The notes: generated by a model from the letters alone, not told the origin. A stretch of DNA of 64,000 nt from Klebsiella variicola (GCF_000828055.2 NZ_CP010523.2:2852001-2916000); one strand, 5' to 3'; counted from the stretch's first letter, positions 17,938-27,705 are shown. Numbers and translations are program-made.

Positions 17938-19584
17938 TTACAGCGCCATATCATGCTGCGGCGAGGCGTCGCGCGGCGGCTCTGCCGGTTTGGCGGTCGC
18001 GGTTGGCGCAGCCGCTGGCATCTGGATCACCGGCGGCTTAGTCAGCTGCAGCGCCGCGGCGGTGTCATCCCATACCTGCTGGGTTAGCGCCACGTTACCG
18101 TTCAGCTTCTGACCGTAGCTCGGCACGATAGCGTGAATACGGCTCTGCCACTCCGGCGAGTTAAACTGCTGCGGGAACATCTGCTTGAGTACGTTCAGGG
18201 TGATCGGCGCGGCGGTGGAAGCCCCCGGCGACGCCCCGAGCAGCGCAGAAATCGTTTTCTGCTGATCGACCACCACTTCGGTACCCAGCTTCAGAACGCC
18301 GCCCTTCTCCGCGTCTTTCTTGATGATCTGCACGCGCTGACCGGCCTGGATCAATTTCCAGTCTTCTTTACGCGCGTCCGGGTAGTACTCTTTCAGCGCA
18401 GCAAAACGGTCATCATCACTGAGCATCACCTGGCTGACGAGATATTTCACCAGATCGAAGTTGTCGAGACCGACGTGGGTCATCGGCAGCACGTTATCGG
18501 TGGTGGTGGTGCTGAGCAGGTCAAAGAACGAACCATTTTTCAGGAACTTGGTCGAGAAGGTGGCGAATGGCCCGAACAGCACCACGCGCTTACCGTCGAG
18601 GTAACGAGCGTCAAGGTGCGGCACCGACATCGGCGGCGCGCCGACCGAAGCCTGACCGTAGACTTTCTCCAGATGCTGCGCGGTGACCGCCGGGTTCTCG
18701 GTCATCAGGAACGAGCCGCCCACCGGGAAACCGGCATAGTTATCCGCTTCCGGAATACCGGTTTTCTGCAGCAGCTTCAGCGCGCCGCCGCCGGCACCGA
18801 TAAAGACGTATTTGGCGTCAATAGTCTGCGCGTCCCCGCTCTGCACGTTCTTAATCGTCACGTGCCAGGAGTTGTCGGCATTGCGTTTGAAATCGGTCAC
18901 CTCGGAGGAGGTTTGCAGGGTGAAGTGGTTATTTTTCTTCAGGCTGCCGATCAGCTGGCGGGTAATTTCGCCGTAGTTGACATCGGTACCCACCGGCGTC
19001 CAGGTGGCGGCCACTTTCTGCTGCGGATCGCGACCTTCCATCACCAGCGGCGCCCACTGTTTAATTTGCGCGTGATCGGTGGAGAATTTCATCCCCTGGA
19101 ATAAGGTAGTCTGCTGCAGCGCGTTATAACGTTTTTGCAGGTAATCCACATTATCGCCCCACACGAAACTCATATGCGGTGTGGAGTTAATAAAGGAGTG
19201 CGGGTCGTGCAAAATACCGCGTTTCACCTGTGCCGACCAGAACTGACGGGAAATCATAAACTGTTCGTTAATATCCAGCGCTTTGCTGACGTCAATCGAC
19301 CCGTCCGCTCGTTCCGGGGTATAGTTCAGCTCCATATTCGCTGAGTGGCCGGTACCGGCGTTATTCCAGCCGTTGGAAGATTCCAGGGCAACGCCGTCCA
19401 GTTTCTCCACCATGGTCAGGTTCCAGTCCGGCTGCAGCGCCTGCAGCCAGGTGCCGAGCGAGGCGCTCATGATCCCGCCGCCAATCAGCAGGAAGTCGGT
19501 TTTTTTCGAGGTATCCGCTTCAGCATGCGTCGCCGCGCTGACGAACATCGCTAATGCGGTAAAGGAAATAATCGTTTTTTTCAT
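17938..19584 (-). CDS. mqo: Malate:quinone oxidoreductase
   Basis: FAD-dependent peripheral membrane enzyme that oxidises malate to oxaloacetate and reduces quinone. It has the FAD-binding start [18 protein letters not shown] and the family motif [14 protein letters not shown]. About 548 aa from the start chosen here (MKKTIISF...), which matches the E. coli protein's length and signal-like N-terminus. Alternative starts lie 3 and 10 codons upstream, and none has a strong ribosome-binding site. A Pro/Ala-rich tail follows the catalytic domain. The gene stands alone and ends at a strong terminator. Confidence 0.92.
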   Translation of the reverse strand: MKKTIISFTALAMFVSAATHAEADTSKKTDFLLIGGGIMSASLGTWLQALQPDWNLTMVEKLDGVALESSNGWNNAGTGHSANMELNYTPERADGSIDVSKALDINEQFMISRQFWSAQVKRGILHDPHSFINSTPHMSFVWGDNVDYLQKRYNALQQTTLFQGMKFSTDHAQIKQWAPLVMEGRDPQQKVAATWTPVGTDVNYGEITRQLIGSLKKNNHFTLQTSSEVTDFKRNADNSWHVTIKNVQSGDAQTIDAKYVFIGAGGGALKLLQKTGIPEADNYAGFPVGGSFLMTENPAVTAQHLEKVYGQASVGAPPMSVPHLDARYLDGKRVVLFGPFATFSTKFLKNGSFFDLLSTTTTDNVLPMTHVGLDNFDLVKYLVSQVMLSDDDRFAALKEYYPDARKEDWKLIQAGQRVQIIKKDAEKGGVLKLGTEVVVDQQKTISALLGASPGASTAAPITLNVLKQMFPQQFNSPEWQSRIHAIVPSYGQKLNGNVALTQQVWDDTAAALQLTKPPVIQMPAAAPTATAKPAEPPRDASPQHDMAL

Positions 19585-19808
19585 TGCAGGCATAATAGAA
19601 TTATCACGTAGCACACGGTAATAAGAGGCAGCATATTAACGCACTTTTACTTTATTTTAAAATATCATTTACACTCTGGCATTTTTAATCAAATAATTAT
19701 TTAACTTAAAAAAGCAAAGCGAGACATCAAAATGATACCTGGTGAAAAATAACATCGAAAATTCAGCCTGATTGCTGAGAAAAATAAAAAAGAGAGTTTT
19801 TTTAGTTA

Positions 19809-19846
19809 ATAAAGTCCAGGCGCGTACGACAATCGCGCGCGCCTGG
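19809..19846 (-). terminator. Terminator of the murQ-like gene
   Basis: A 9-bp GC stem (CCAGGCGCG / CGCGCCTGG) lies just past the stop of the minus-strand gene ending at 19855, followed on that strand by ACTTTATT. Confidence 0.65.
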
Positions 19847-19854
19847 CAGAGGGG

Positions 19855-20778
19855 TTAATGGGCGGGAGTGGTCGTGCTGCTGCGCTGTGCTTCGCGCAGG
19901 GCGAGACGCAGGTGATTATGATGTTGCGTCAGCAGCTCGCGCGCGTGCCAGGCATCCAGCCCGCTGAGCAGCATCAGGATCGCGGTGCGGCAGTGCTGAT
20001 GGCAGCTGGCCAGTGCCGCTTTTGCTTCACTGCGCGTGCAGTCGGTGGCCGCCATGACAATCGCTATCTGCCGCTCCGCCCAGTGCGAATTGTCAGCCTG
20101 CACGTCCACCCGCAGATTGCTGTACACCCGACCGTCACGGATGGCGAGCCCGGTCGTCAGCATGTTGACGATCTGCCGCTGGGCCAGTTGAGCCTTCGGA
20201 TTGGCTAAGCCTGCCACCGCTTCCGGCCCGGTCTGTGGGGCAATAATGATATCCGCCAGTTGCGCCGCCTCGCTGGCCGCCTGCTGAGTGACGACAGCGA
20301 TAGGGGCCCCCAGCGACCAGGCGTGGCGCATCGCGCCCCACACCCACGGCGTCTTGCCGCTGACGGTCAACGCCAGCAGCATATCGTGGTTGGAAAAGTC
20401 CAGCGACTGCAGTTCAAAGGCGCCCAGGTCATAATTATTTGCTGCGGTTTCCCGCTCGGCCATCGCCGCCGTCTGCCCACCGGCAATCAGTCCCACCAGC
20501 GCGTGTTTGCCTTCCGGCGAATAGTCGCTGACCGCCTCGATGGCCGTCCGGCCTGACGCTCCAGCGCCGATAATGACCAGGCGCCCTCCCCGGCCCATCG
20601 TCGCGGTGGCGACATCAATCAGCCGGGCGATGTCCGGCAGGCAGGCGCCGACCGCCTCCGATATCTGCTTATCATCCTGATGCAGCATCGCCAGCATGTC
20701 TGCCGTGGCGAGACGATCGATGTGAGTGGTATCCGGGTGACGGCGGGCCTGCATTGCAGCGGTTAGCGAACTGTTCAT
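19855..20778 (-). CDS. MurQ-like SIS-domain protein lacking the etherase glutamates
   Basis: A 307-aa protein of the MurNAc-6-phosphate etherase / GKRP family. It has one SIS sugar-phosphate domain (GAGASGRTAIEA near 75-90; SGKTPWVWGA near 150) and the family's C-terminal helical bundle (TDCTRSEAKAALASC). At the positions of the MurQ catalytic Glu83 (in SECPP) it has Asp (SDYSP), and at Glu114 (GAEDS) it has Ala (TAANN). Etherase activity is therefore doubtful, and a sugar-phosphate sensing role or a different lyase is possible. The start at 20778 follows GGAGGTTGTT; an ATG four codons earlier overlaps that site. No murP or kinase is nearby. Confidence 0.75.
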   Translation of the reverse strand: MNSSLTAAMQARRHPDTTHIDRLATADMLAMLHQDDKQISEAVGACLPDIARLIDVATATMGRGGRLVIIGAGASGRTAIEAVSDYSPEGKHALVGLIAGGQTAAMAERETAANNYDLGAFELQSLDFSNHDMLLALTVSGKTPWVWGAMRHAWSLGAPIAVVTQQAASEAAQLADIIIAPQTGPEAVAGLANPKAQLAQRQIVNMLTTGLAIRDGRVYSNLRVDVQADNSHWAERQIAIVMAATDCTRSEAKAALASCHQHCRTAILMLLSGLDAWHARELLTQHHNHLRLALREAQRSSTTTPAH

Positions 20779-21151
20779 AACAACCTCCATTTACAACAGA
20801 AAAAGCGCATCTCGGCGACATCAGCGGCCTGATGCATATCCTTATATTCATCAGGCCTATTTAACCTCTGCCGCCACTATAAGTGGAATGTTCTGTGCTT
20901 TACCGCCGTCGGGGTCACAGTTTACCCTCCCGACCGCCCCGTCAGGGGGCGATTGCCGGTTATCTGAGCAATCCTGTCTTACGTCTCATCTTCGCCGCCC
21001 GCTGGCATGGCCAGTCAGAAGGATTGCTGGCAGAGCATGTGAAACGGTTTACGTATCGGCTAAACCGCCTCGATTGGCTTTGATTACACGGCTTTATGAA
21101 AACCGTCCTATCGGCGATAATATGCCTTCACTGAATCTATCCGGGATCGTC
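20779..21151. other. Divergent murQ-like/dcuS intergenic region with two inverted repeats
   Basis: A stretch of 373 bases with no credible gene; the dcuS frame stays open through it but has no good start site before 21122. Two inverted repeats stand out: GGCCTGATG / CATCAGGCC (20826-20834 and 20849-20857, 14-nt spacer) and CCACT-ATA-AGTGG (20874-20886). Both lie within 110 bp of the murQ-like start and could be operators. Confidence 0.5.
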
Positions 21152-22768
21152 ATGAAGGCATCAGAGCAGCAGCCTCGCGTTCGCCAACGCGCCTTACCGT
21201 TAAAGCTGAGCACCGCCGTATCCTTGATGATCGGCAGCGTCATCGGCGCCGTGCTCCTGCTGGTGTATGCCTTGTGGTATATGCAGATCAGCAATGCCAC
21301 CCGCGACGGTCTGAAAGAGACCGCGCTGGCGGTGGCGCGCACCATGGCTGATATGCCGCAGGTGAAGCGCGGACTGGAGGCGCCCCCGCAGCAGCAGATC
21401 ATTCAGCCGCTGGCGCAGGCCATCACCCGGCGCAACGACCTGCTGTACGCTATCGTCACCGATATGCACGGTATTCGCTATTCGCATCCGGATACCTCTA
21501 TCATCGGTAAGCGGTTTATCGGCCGGGATATCCTGCCCACGCTGCAGGGAAAAGAGAACGTTGCCATTAACCACGGCGTGCTGGCCCCGGCGCTGCGGGT
21601 ATTCACCCCGGTGTTCAACGACCAGCGCCAGCAAATTGGCGTGGTGGTGGTCGGCATTTCGCTGAGTAAAGTGGACGAACAGATCGCCAACAGCCGCTGG
21701 GACGTGCTCCTGACAATCCTGTTCAGCGCGCTGGTCTGCGCGCTGGGCACCTGGAGCCTGGTGCGCGGCCTGAAGCGCGTCCTGCTGGGGCTGGAGCCGC
21801 AGGAGATTTCCACCCAGTTTCAACAGCGTCAGGCCATGCTTCACGCCCTGAAGGAGGGCGTCGTTGCCGTCGATGCCCACGGCGAAGTCAATTTGATCAA
21901 CCCGGCGGCGCAGGAGATCCTCTTTTCCGGCCCGGACAAAACCCTCGCCCACACGCCGCTACTGGCCGACCTGCAGACCGTCTTGCAGAGCGGCGAGCCG
22001 ATGTACGACCGCGAACTGGGATGCAATGGCCTGTTGCTGATCGGCAATACGGTGCCCATTCGCAACCAGGAAGCGGTGGTCGGCGCCATCTGTACCTTCC
22101 GCGATAAGACCGAGGTGAGCCAGCTGCTGCAGCGGCTGGACGGCATGATGAGCTATGTGGATGCCCTGCGCACCACCTCTCATGAATTTATGAATAAACT
22201 GCACGTGATCCTCGGCCTGCTGAATATGAAAAGCTATGGCAAACTCGAGGAATACGTGCTGCAGACCGCCCACCGCTATCAGGCGGACATCGGCGACATT
22301 CAGCACCGCATTAAATCCCCGGTGGTGGCGGGCTTCCTGATAAGTAAAATTCAGCGCGCCACCGAGTGCGGCTTTACGCTGACGCTGGCGGAAGAGAGCC
22401 AGGTGCCGGATTGCCCGAATGAGAAGCAGGTCACGGTGCTGGTGACGGTGCTGGGCAATCTTATCGAGAACGCGCTGGACGCCATGAGCGGCCAGGCGGA
22501 GGGTGAGATCGGCCTGCTGCTGCACTACCAGGACGGCTGGCTAAGCGGTGAAGTGAGCGATGACGGACCGGGGATCCCGGAAAATAATATCGACGCTATC
22601 TTTAACAAAGGTTTCTCCACCAAAGGCGAGAATCGTGGCGTCGGGCTGTTTCTCGCCAACCAGCAGCTGCGCGAACTGGGCGGCACCCTCGCCGTCGAGT
22701 CGGAACCCGGCGTATTTACCCAATTTTTTGTTCATCTCCCCTGGGATAGTAAAAGGAAACGTGCGTGA
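21152..22768 (+). CDS. dcuS: C4-dicarboxylate sensor histidine kinase DcuS
   Basis: Membrane histidine kinase of about 538 aa, collinear with E. coli DcuS. The order is: transmembrane helix, periplasmic PAS (PASp) domain, second helix (about 182-205), cytoplasmic PAS, then kinase with H-box SHEFMNKLH, N-box GNLIENALDAM and glycine boxes DDGPGIP and GVGLFL. Fumarate-binding residues known from E. coli are present: Arg and His of RYSHP, Phe of KRFIG and Arg of ALRVFTP. The start is uncertain: ATGs at 21122 and 21152 both have weak ribosome-binding sites. It overlaps dcuR by 4 bp. Confidence 0.88.
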   Translation: MKASEQQPRVRQRALPLKLSTAVSLMIGSVIGAVLLLVYALWYMQISNATRDGLKETALAVARTMADMPQVKRGLEAPPQQQIIQPLAQAITRRNDLLYAIVTDMHGIRYSHPDTSIIGKRFIGRDILPTLQGKENVAINHGVLAPALRVFTPVFNDQRQQIGVVVVGISLSKVDEQIANSRWDVLLTILFSALVCALGTWSLVRGLKRVLLGLEPQEISTQFQQRQAMLHALKEGVVAVDAHGEVNLINPAAQEILFSGPDKTLAHTPLLADLQTVLQSGEPMYDRELGCNGLLLIGNTVPIRNQEAVVGAICTFRDKTEVSQLLQRLDGMMSYVDALRTTSHEFMNKLHVILGLLNMKSYGKLEEYVLQTAHRYQADIGDIQHRIKSPVVAGFLISKIQRATECGFTLTLAEESQVPDCPNEKQVTVLVTVLGNLIENALDAMSGQAEGEIGLLLHYQDGWLSGEVSDDGPGIPENNIDAIFNKGFSTKGENRGVGLFLANQQLRELGGTLAVESEPGVFTQFFVHLPWDSKRKRA

Positions 22769-23484
22769 TAAATGTGTTGATTGTTGACGATGATGCGATG
22801 GTGGCCGAACTGAATCGCCTGTACGTGGCAAGAGTTCCCGGCTTTCGTTGCAGCGGGAGCGCTTCGACGCTCAGTCAGGCCCAGGAGATGATTAACGATA
22901 AGCAGCGGGAGATCGATCTGGTGCTGCTGGATGTCTACATGCAACAGGACAGCGGGCTGGATCTACTGCCGACCATCCGCGAGTCGGGGCGCGCTATCGA
23001 TGTCATCATGATCACCTCGGCGGCAGACGCCGCCACGGTGCAGACCGCGATGCATTACGGGGTGGTTGATTACCTGATCAAACCTTTCCAGTTTCCGCGC
23101 TTTGAAGAGGCGCTCACCACCTGGCGGGAGAAGCGTAAACTGATGACCGGCCAGCCGTATTACGAACAGGCCGACGTCGACCGTCTGCTGCACGGCGGCG
23201 CGCCGGAGGCCAGCGACGCGCGCAAGCTGCCCAAGGGGCTAACCGCGCAAACGCTGCGTACGCTCTGCCAGTGGATTGACGCCCATCCGGACGTTGAATT
23301 CTCTACCGATGAGCTGGCGGCGGCCGTAAATATCTCCCGCGTCTCGTGCCGCAAATATCTGATTTGGCTGGCGCAGATCAATATCCTCTACACCACTATC
23401 CACTACGGCGCTACCGGGCGACCGGTCTATCGCTACCGCCTGGTCGCCGAACAGTACAGTTTGCTTAAGCAGTACAGTCAATAA
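22765..23484 (+). CDS. dcuR: C4-dicarboxylate response regulator DcuR
   Basis: Response regulator of 239 aa, the same length as E. coli DcuR and similar throughout (MINVLIVDDDAMVAELN, SSAADAAT-like ITSAADAAT, DYLIKPFQ, and a C-terminal helix-turn-helix near FSTDELAAAVNISRVSCRKYL). The phospho-acceptor is the Asp in LVLLDVYM. It is translationally coupled to dcuS. Likely targets are the adjacent fumarate reductase and transporter operons. Its last 20 bp overlap the convergent apbE gene. Confidence 0.92.
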   Translation: MINVLIVDDDAMVAELNRLYVARVPGFRCSGSASTLSQAQEMINDKQREIDLVLLDVYMQQDSGLDLLPTIRESGRAIDVIMITSAADAATVQTAMHYGVVDYLIKPFQFPRFEEALTTWREKRKLMTGQPYYEQADVDRLLHGGAPEASDARKLPKGLTAQTLRTLCQWIDAHPDVEFSTDELAAAVNISRVSCRKYLIWLAQINILYTTIHYGATGRPVYRYRLVAEQYSLLKQYSQ

Positions 23485-24415
23485 CCTGATAGCCGCTGTC
23501 CAGCGGCGAAAAACGCAGCCGCTGCCGCGATGAGAGAATGATGTCGCGATTTTTGGTGACGAAAATCGCGTCGATATCCTCACGCTGACGCAGCGCTGCG
23601 CAGCCCTTCTCTACGCCGAGGCCGAACAGCAGCGTAGTCCAGATATCGCCGTCTAAAGAATCCGTGGAAATCACCGTCACGCTGTCGAGTTCGTTATCCA
23701 GCGGATAACCGCTGCGCGGGTCGAGAATATGGTGCCAGCGTTTGCCGTCCTGCTCAAAATAACGTTCATAGGTTCCGGAAGTGACCACCGACTGCCCGTT
23801 GATCGTCAGGGAGCCAATCAGCGCCTGCGCGTCGGCAAACGGTTTTTTCAGGCCAATGGTCCATTCGCCGAGGGTATGCACATTGCCGCCGAGATTGATC
23901 AGCGCCTTCGCCACCTGCTGCTGACGGAGATAATCGCGCACGCGGTCAGCGATATAGCCTTTGGCGATCGCCCCAAGATCCAACTCCATCCCCGGCTGCT
24001 GGAGAAACACACTACAGGTAGTCTCATCGAGGATCACCTCCTGTGGGCGGGTCAGCGCCAGTCGGGCTCTGATATCAGCCGCGTCAGGCACGCTGTGCCC
24101 GTGAAAGCCAATTCGCCACAGCTTCACCAGCGGGCCGATGGCAAGATTAAAGGCGCTGTCGCGCACCATGCTGGCGGCTTTGGCGCACTGAATCAGCTGA
24201 AAGACCGGGCGACTGACCGTGACCGGATGGCGTCCGGCGGCATGGTTGATATCCATCACCTGCGACTCGGCACGGTTAACGGTAAGCAGATCTTCGTAGC
24301 GTTTAATTAACTGAAATACGCGGGAGGCCAGTGCCTCATCGTGGGAATAAAGTTTGAGCAGAATGGGGGACCCCATCAGGACGGCGGAGTAGCTATAGAC
24401 ACGGTTATCGGACAT
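23465..24415 (-). CDS. Cytoplasmic ApbE-type FMN transferase
   Basis: Flavin transferase of 316 aa, which attaches FMN from FAD through a phosphoester to Thr or Ser of FMN_bind domains. Conserved ApbE motifs are seen: ELDLGAIAKGYIADRV, LINLGGNVHTLG, SGTYERYF, HHILDPRSGYP and the Asp/Thr metal site in DSLDGDIWTT. There is no signal peptide or lipobox, unlike periplasmic ApbE, so it acts in the cytosol. It follows the reductase gene by 66 bp on the same strand, whose FMN_bind domain is the obvious substrate. The start at 24415 follows AAGGAGAGCCCG. Confidence 0.92.
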   Translation of the reverse strand: MSDNRVYSYSAVLMGSPILLKLYSHDEALASRVFQLIKRYEDLLTVNRAESQVMDINHAAGRHPVTVSRPVFQLIQCAKAASMVRDSAFNLAIGPLVKLWRIGFHGHSVPDAADIRARLALTRPQEVILDETTCSVFLQQPGMELDLGAIAKGYIADRVRDYLRQQQVAKALINLGGNVHTLGEWTIGLKKPFADAQALIGSLTINGQSVVTSGTYERYFEQDGKRWHHILDPRSGYPLDNELDSVTVISTDSLDGDIWTTLLFGLGVEKGCAALRQREDIDAIFVTKNRDIILSSRQRLRFSPLDSGYQVIDCTA

Positions 24416-24481
24416 CGGGCTCTCCTTCAGAAGGGATAAGCCGGGCGGCAAAAGCACCAGCCCGGCATCAGCAATTACCTG

Positions 24482-27259
24482 TTATCCTCTGGCACGTTTC
24501 GCCGCCTGGTGGCCCGCGAGGGTACCGAAGATGATGATATCCGCGACCGCGTTACCGCCGATGCGGTTGCCGCCGTGGATCCCACCCACCACTTCACCGG
24601 CGGCGTAGGCGCCGCGGATCGGCTGCTGGTCAACGTTCAGCACTTCGCCATCGGTGTTAATGGTCACGCCGCCCATGGTGTGGTGCACCCCGGGGGCGAT
24701 GCGAATGGCATGGAACGGGCCTTCGTTAATCGGCGCGCGCAGCGCGGTGGTCCGGCCAAACTGTTCATCATGCTGTTTTTCCACTGCCCCGTTGTAACAC
24801 TCGAGGGTGGCGAGGAAGGCATGGTAATCCATCCCCAGTTTCTCCGCCAGTTCACGCGGGGAGCTGGCGCTGGTGACGAAGCCTTTGGCGATGTACTCAT
24901 CGGCAGCTTTGTTTTTCGCCCGCACATGCTCGTCAAAGACAATGTACGCATAGTGTTCCGGCAGGGCGATAATCGCCGCCGAGACTTTATCGCGGGTCTC
25001 CATTTCGTTAAAGAAGCGGTTCCCCTGCTGGTTAACAAGAATAGCGCCGCCGCCGCGAATCGATTCGGAAATCAGGTACGAAGTCTGCTGTTCGACGGTG
25101 GGGTGAATCTGAATTTCGCCCATATCCACGGTGCCAGCGCCGATGCGTTCCAGCAGCGCGATACCGCTCCCGGTCGCCCCTTTGTGGTTGGTGGTCACGA
25201 AACCGTCGAGGTCCGGACGATACTTCACCACCATCGCGCTGTTGGCGCTGAAGCCGCCGGTGGCCACTACGATGCTTTTGGTCTGCACTTCGATGACTTC
25301 TTTTTCGTCGTTGACCAGACGTACACCGCTCACCTCATCCCCGCTCATCAGGATCTCTTCCACCGAGGTATCCAGCAGGACGTCGATGCCGCGTTTGGTG
25401 ATGTTGCGCACCAGGCCGCTAATCAGATAGCCGCCGACCGCTGATCCGTCGCGCGGACGGTGGGTACGGTCAATGCTCATCCCGCCGGTGGTGGTGATGT
25501 CGTTGAGCATAATGCCGCGGTCCGCCAGCCACTCAATGGCTTGCGGCGCATTCTCCACGAAGCGACGCAGCAGCTGCGGGTTGTTTTTGTTGTGGCCGCC
25601 CTTCAGGGTTTCCTGATAGAACAACTCTTTACTGTCCTGAATACCTTTGACCCGCTGGAAGCGAGTTTCCGCGGCGTTCATCCCGGCGGAAGCCTTGATG
25701 GTGTTGCCGCCAATGGTCGGCATTTTTTCGACGATCAGGACGCTGGCGCCTTCGTCGTGAGCCTGAATGGCTGCCGCCAGGCCGGCGCCGCCGCTGCCGA
25801 CCACCACCACGTCATAACTTTTCGGCGCGGCGTCATTGCCGCCCTCTTCCGCTGCCAGCGCTTTGCTGGATTTCAGCATCGCTTTAGCGACCGCTTTTTT
25901 CACCGCTTCGCTCTGGCTGGTAGCACCGGAAATGGCGTCCACGTGCGGGGTGTTGGCGGTCAGAATACGTTCGCGGATCTCTTCGAAGCTGGTGGTGAAC
26001 TCGACGGTCTGCACCGGGCTCGCCGCCAGTTCAATATCGGCAATATGATCATTTTCGAGGCTAACGTTGATCACCAGTTCATTGGCGTCATCCTGAACGG
26101 TTTCAACAAACATCCCCGGCTTAAATTTAGCGTCGCCCATGCTCATGTCGCGGATCATCGCTTCCACCAGCGAGAAGCGCCACAGCGGTTCCGGAATATG
26201 AAGCGCCTCGCGCTGGGTGCTGTCGATAAACAGCTCCAGCTCTTCACCGGCGGCGATACGAGCCGCCCAGTCCGGATAGGCGATGCAGGCGCGGCCCACG
26301 GCGATCAGGTCATAACCGTGATCGAGGCCCAGCTCGGCATCAGCAACGTTCACCACCCCGCCGACGCCCATCACCGGCACCTGGGCGAGGGTTTCAGAGC
26401 GCATCGCGCAGTATTTCTCGATCAGCGGTGTTGGATCGCTGGTATCGACGATAGAGGGACGCAGGGTCGCGCCCACCGAGAAGTGCAGATAATCGACACC
26501 GCGGGCAGCCAGCTTTTCCAGCAGATACATGGTGTCGTCGAAGCGGATCCCCGGGACCTCCATCTCTTCCGGCGAGAAGCGATAGCCGATGATAAAGGCA
26601 TCGTCAGCGTACTGGCGGGCCATTTTGTGGGTGATGTCGAGGACCGCCAGCGGGAAACGGGCGCGATTGTCGCGGCTACCGCCCCACTCGTCGTCGCGCT
26701 GGTTGGAGTTCGGCGAATAGAACTGCTGGATAAGGTAGGTGTTGGCGCCGTGAATTTCGACGCCGTCGAAGCCGGCGAGAATGGCGCGACGGACGCCGTC
26801 GCCAAACTTGGCGATCATCCCTTCCACTTCTTCTCCGCTCAGCGCCCGCGGCATCGCGGCGCCCTCACGCGGCGCGGCAATAGCGCTTGGCGCCACCGGC
26901 TGGCGCCCCCCGATCAGCTGCGGGTCGACCATGCGTCCGCCGTGATAGATCTGCAGAATCGCTTTTGAACCTTGCGCTTTGATCGCCTCGGCGATTTTCG
27001 CCAGGCCGGCAATTTTTTCATCATTATCGATGCCGATCGCGCCCGGGAAGGCCAGGCCGTAGTCATCAATAAAGCAGCACTCGACAATAATGGTGCCGAT
27101 GCTGCCGGCGCGAGCGCGATAGTACTCCACCAGCTCGCTGGTGACAGTCCCATCGAAATAACCGGTGCAGGTGGTCATCGGCGCCATGAGCAAACGGTTT
27201 TTCAGCTCCGTACCATTTGGTAAAGTAAATGGCTGCAGAATTCGTTCGTTACTGGTCAT
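24482..27259 (-). CDS. Soluble NADH:fumarate reductase (OYE + FMN_bind + FAD domains)
   Basis: A 925-aa fused flavoprotein. Residues about 1-370 are an Old Yellow Enzyme-like TIM barrel, the likely NADH-oxidising domain. About 385-465 is an FMN_bind domain with the flavinylation motif DAISGAT, whose acceptor is Thr447. From about 482 (YDVVVVGSGGAGLAAAI) to the end is a FAD-dependent fumarate reductase/succinate dehydrogenase domain with HRPRDG, a GVHHTMGG motif and the C-terminal GGIHGGNRIGGNA. No signal peptide is seen. I recall a biochemically characterised K. pneumoniae NADH:fumarate oxidoreductase of this architecture. GGAGCGTAACTT precedes the ATG. The ApbE gene follows. Confidence 0.92.
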   Translation of the reverse strand: MTSNERILQPFTLPNGTELKNRLLMAPMTTCTGYFDGTVTSELVEYYRARAGSIGTIIVECCFIDDYGLAFPGAIGIDNDEKIAGLAKIAEAIKAQGSKAILQIYHGGRMVDPQLIGGRQPVAPSAIAAPREGAAMPRALSGEEVEGMIAKFGDGVRRAILAGFDGVEIHGANTYLIQQFYSPNSNQRDDEWGGSRDNRARFPLAVLDITHKMARQYADDAFIIGYRFSPEEMEVPGIRFDDTMYLLEKLAARGVDYLHFSVGATLRPSIVDTSDPTPLIEKYCAMRSETLAQVPVMGVGGVVNVADAELGLDHGYDLIAVGRACIAYPDWAARIAAGEELELFIDSTQREALHIPEPLWRFSLVEAMIRDMSMGDAKFKPGMFVETVQDDANELVINVSLENDHIADIELAASPVQTVEFTTSFEEIRERILTANTPHVDAISGATSQSEAVKKAVAKAMLKSSKALAAEEGGNDAAPKSYDVVVVGSGGAGLAAAIQAHDEGASVLIVEKMPTIGGNTIKASAGMNAAETRFQRVKGIQDSKELFYQETLKGGHNKNNPQLLRRFVENAPQAIEWLADRGIMLNDITTTGGMSIDRTHRPRDGSAVGGYLISGLVRNITKRGIDVLLDTSVEEILMSGDEVSGVRLVNDEKEVIEVQTKSIVVATGGFSANSAMVVKYRPDLDGFVTTNHKGATGSGIALLERIGAGTVDMGEIQIHPTVEQQTSYLISESIRGGGAILVNQQGNRFFNEMETRDKVSAAIIALPEHYAYIVFDEHVRAKNKAADEYIAKGFVTSASSPRELAEKLGMDYHAFLATLECYNGAVEKQHDEQFGRTTALRAPINEGPFHAIRIAPGVHHTMGGVTINTDGEVLNVDQQPIRGAYAAGEVVGGIHGGNRIGGNAVADIIIFGTLAGHQAAKRARG

Positions 27260-27484
27260 AAGTTACGCTCCAGATTTTAAAATATTAAAAACTCAGAATG
27301 GGGTGACGGAATCATTAATGGTTTTGGTTTTTTAATTCCTGTTGTCATGCCAATAATATAGCGTGTTTTTTAGTTACTAAATCAATTACGTTAGTTATAA
27401 AACTATTTAACCCCAACAATAACATCGCTACCTCTATTGTATTATTAAAATAATAAATAGCATTTACATAATACAAATGCACGA

Positions 27485-27612
27485 TAACATTTCAGATACT
27501 TATGTTAACATTAAAAACGATCGCAAATTTCAATAAAACCATTTATTTTCATGCAGTTACGAAAATAATGGATAAATTCAGCATTAAATGTTCATTTTTA
27601 TTTTAACATTTA
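27485..27612. repeat. Cluster of TAACATT-type boxes
   Basis: TAACATT occurs at 27485-27491 and 27506-27512, AAATGTT (its complement type) at 27586-27592, and TAACATTT at 27604-27611. Two arrangements are palindromic: ATGTTAACAT (27502-27511), and TAAATGTT paired with AACATTTA across a 12-nt spacer (27585-27612). This spacing suggests paired sites for a dimeric regulator such as DcuR, but AT-richness raises the chance of coincidence. Confidence 0.4.
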
Positions 27613-27691
27613 TCGATATTTTAGCCAAATTAACACCTCATCATATAGGGTTATACTGATAATAAAAAAATAGTGAAATCACCTGCTTTTC

Positions 27692-27705
27692 TTGATCTCG
27701 ATCAA
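27692..27705. promoter_or_regulatory. Perfect FNR box
   Basis: TTGAT-CTCG-ATCAA matches the FNR consensus TTGAT-N4-ATCAA exactly. A -10-like CAATAT/TATATA follows at 27727-27735, placing the box centre about 41-44 bp upstream of a predicted start. That is class II activating geometry for the transporter-fumarase operon on the plus strand. It is 430 bp from the reductase start, so an effect on that side is less certain. Confidence 0.85.
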
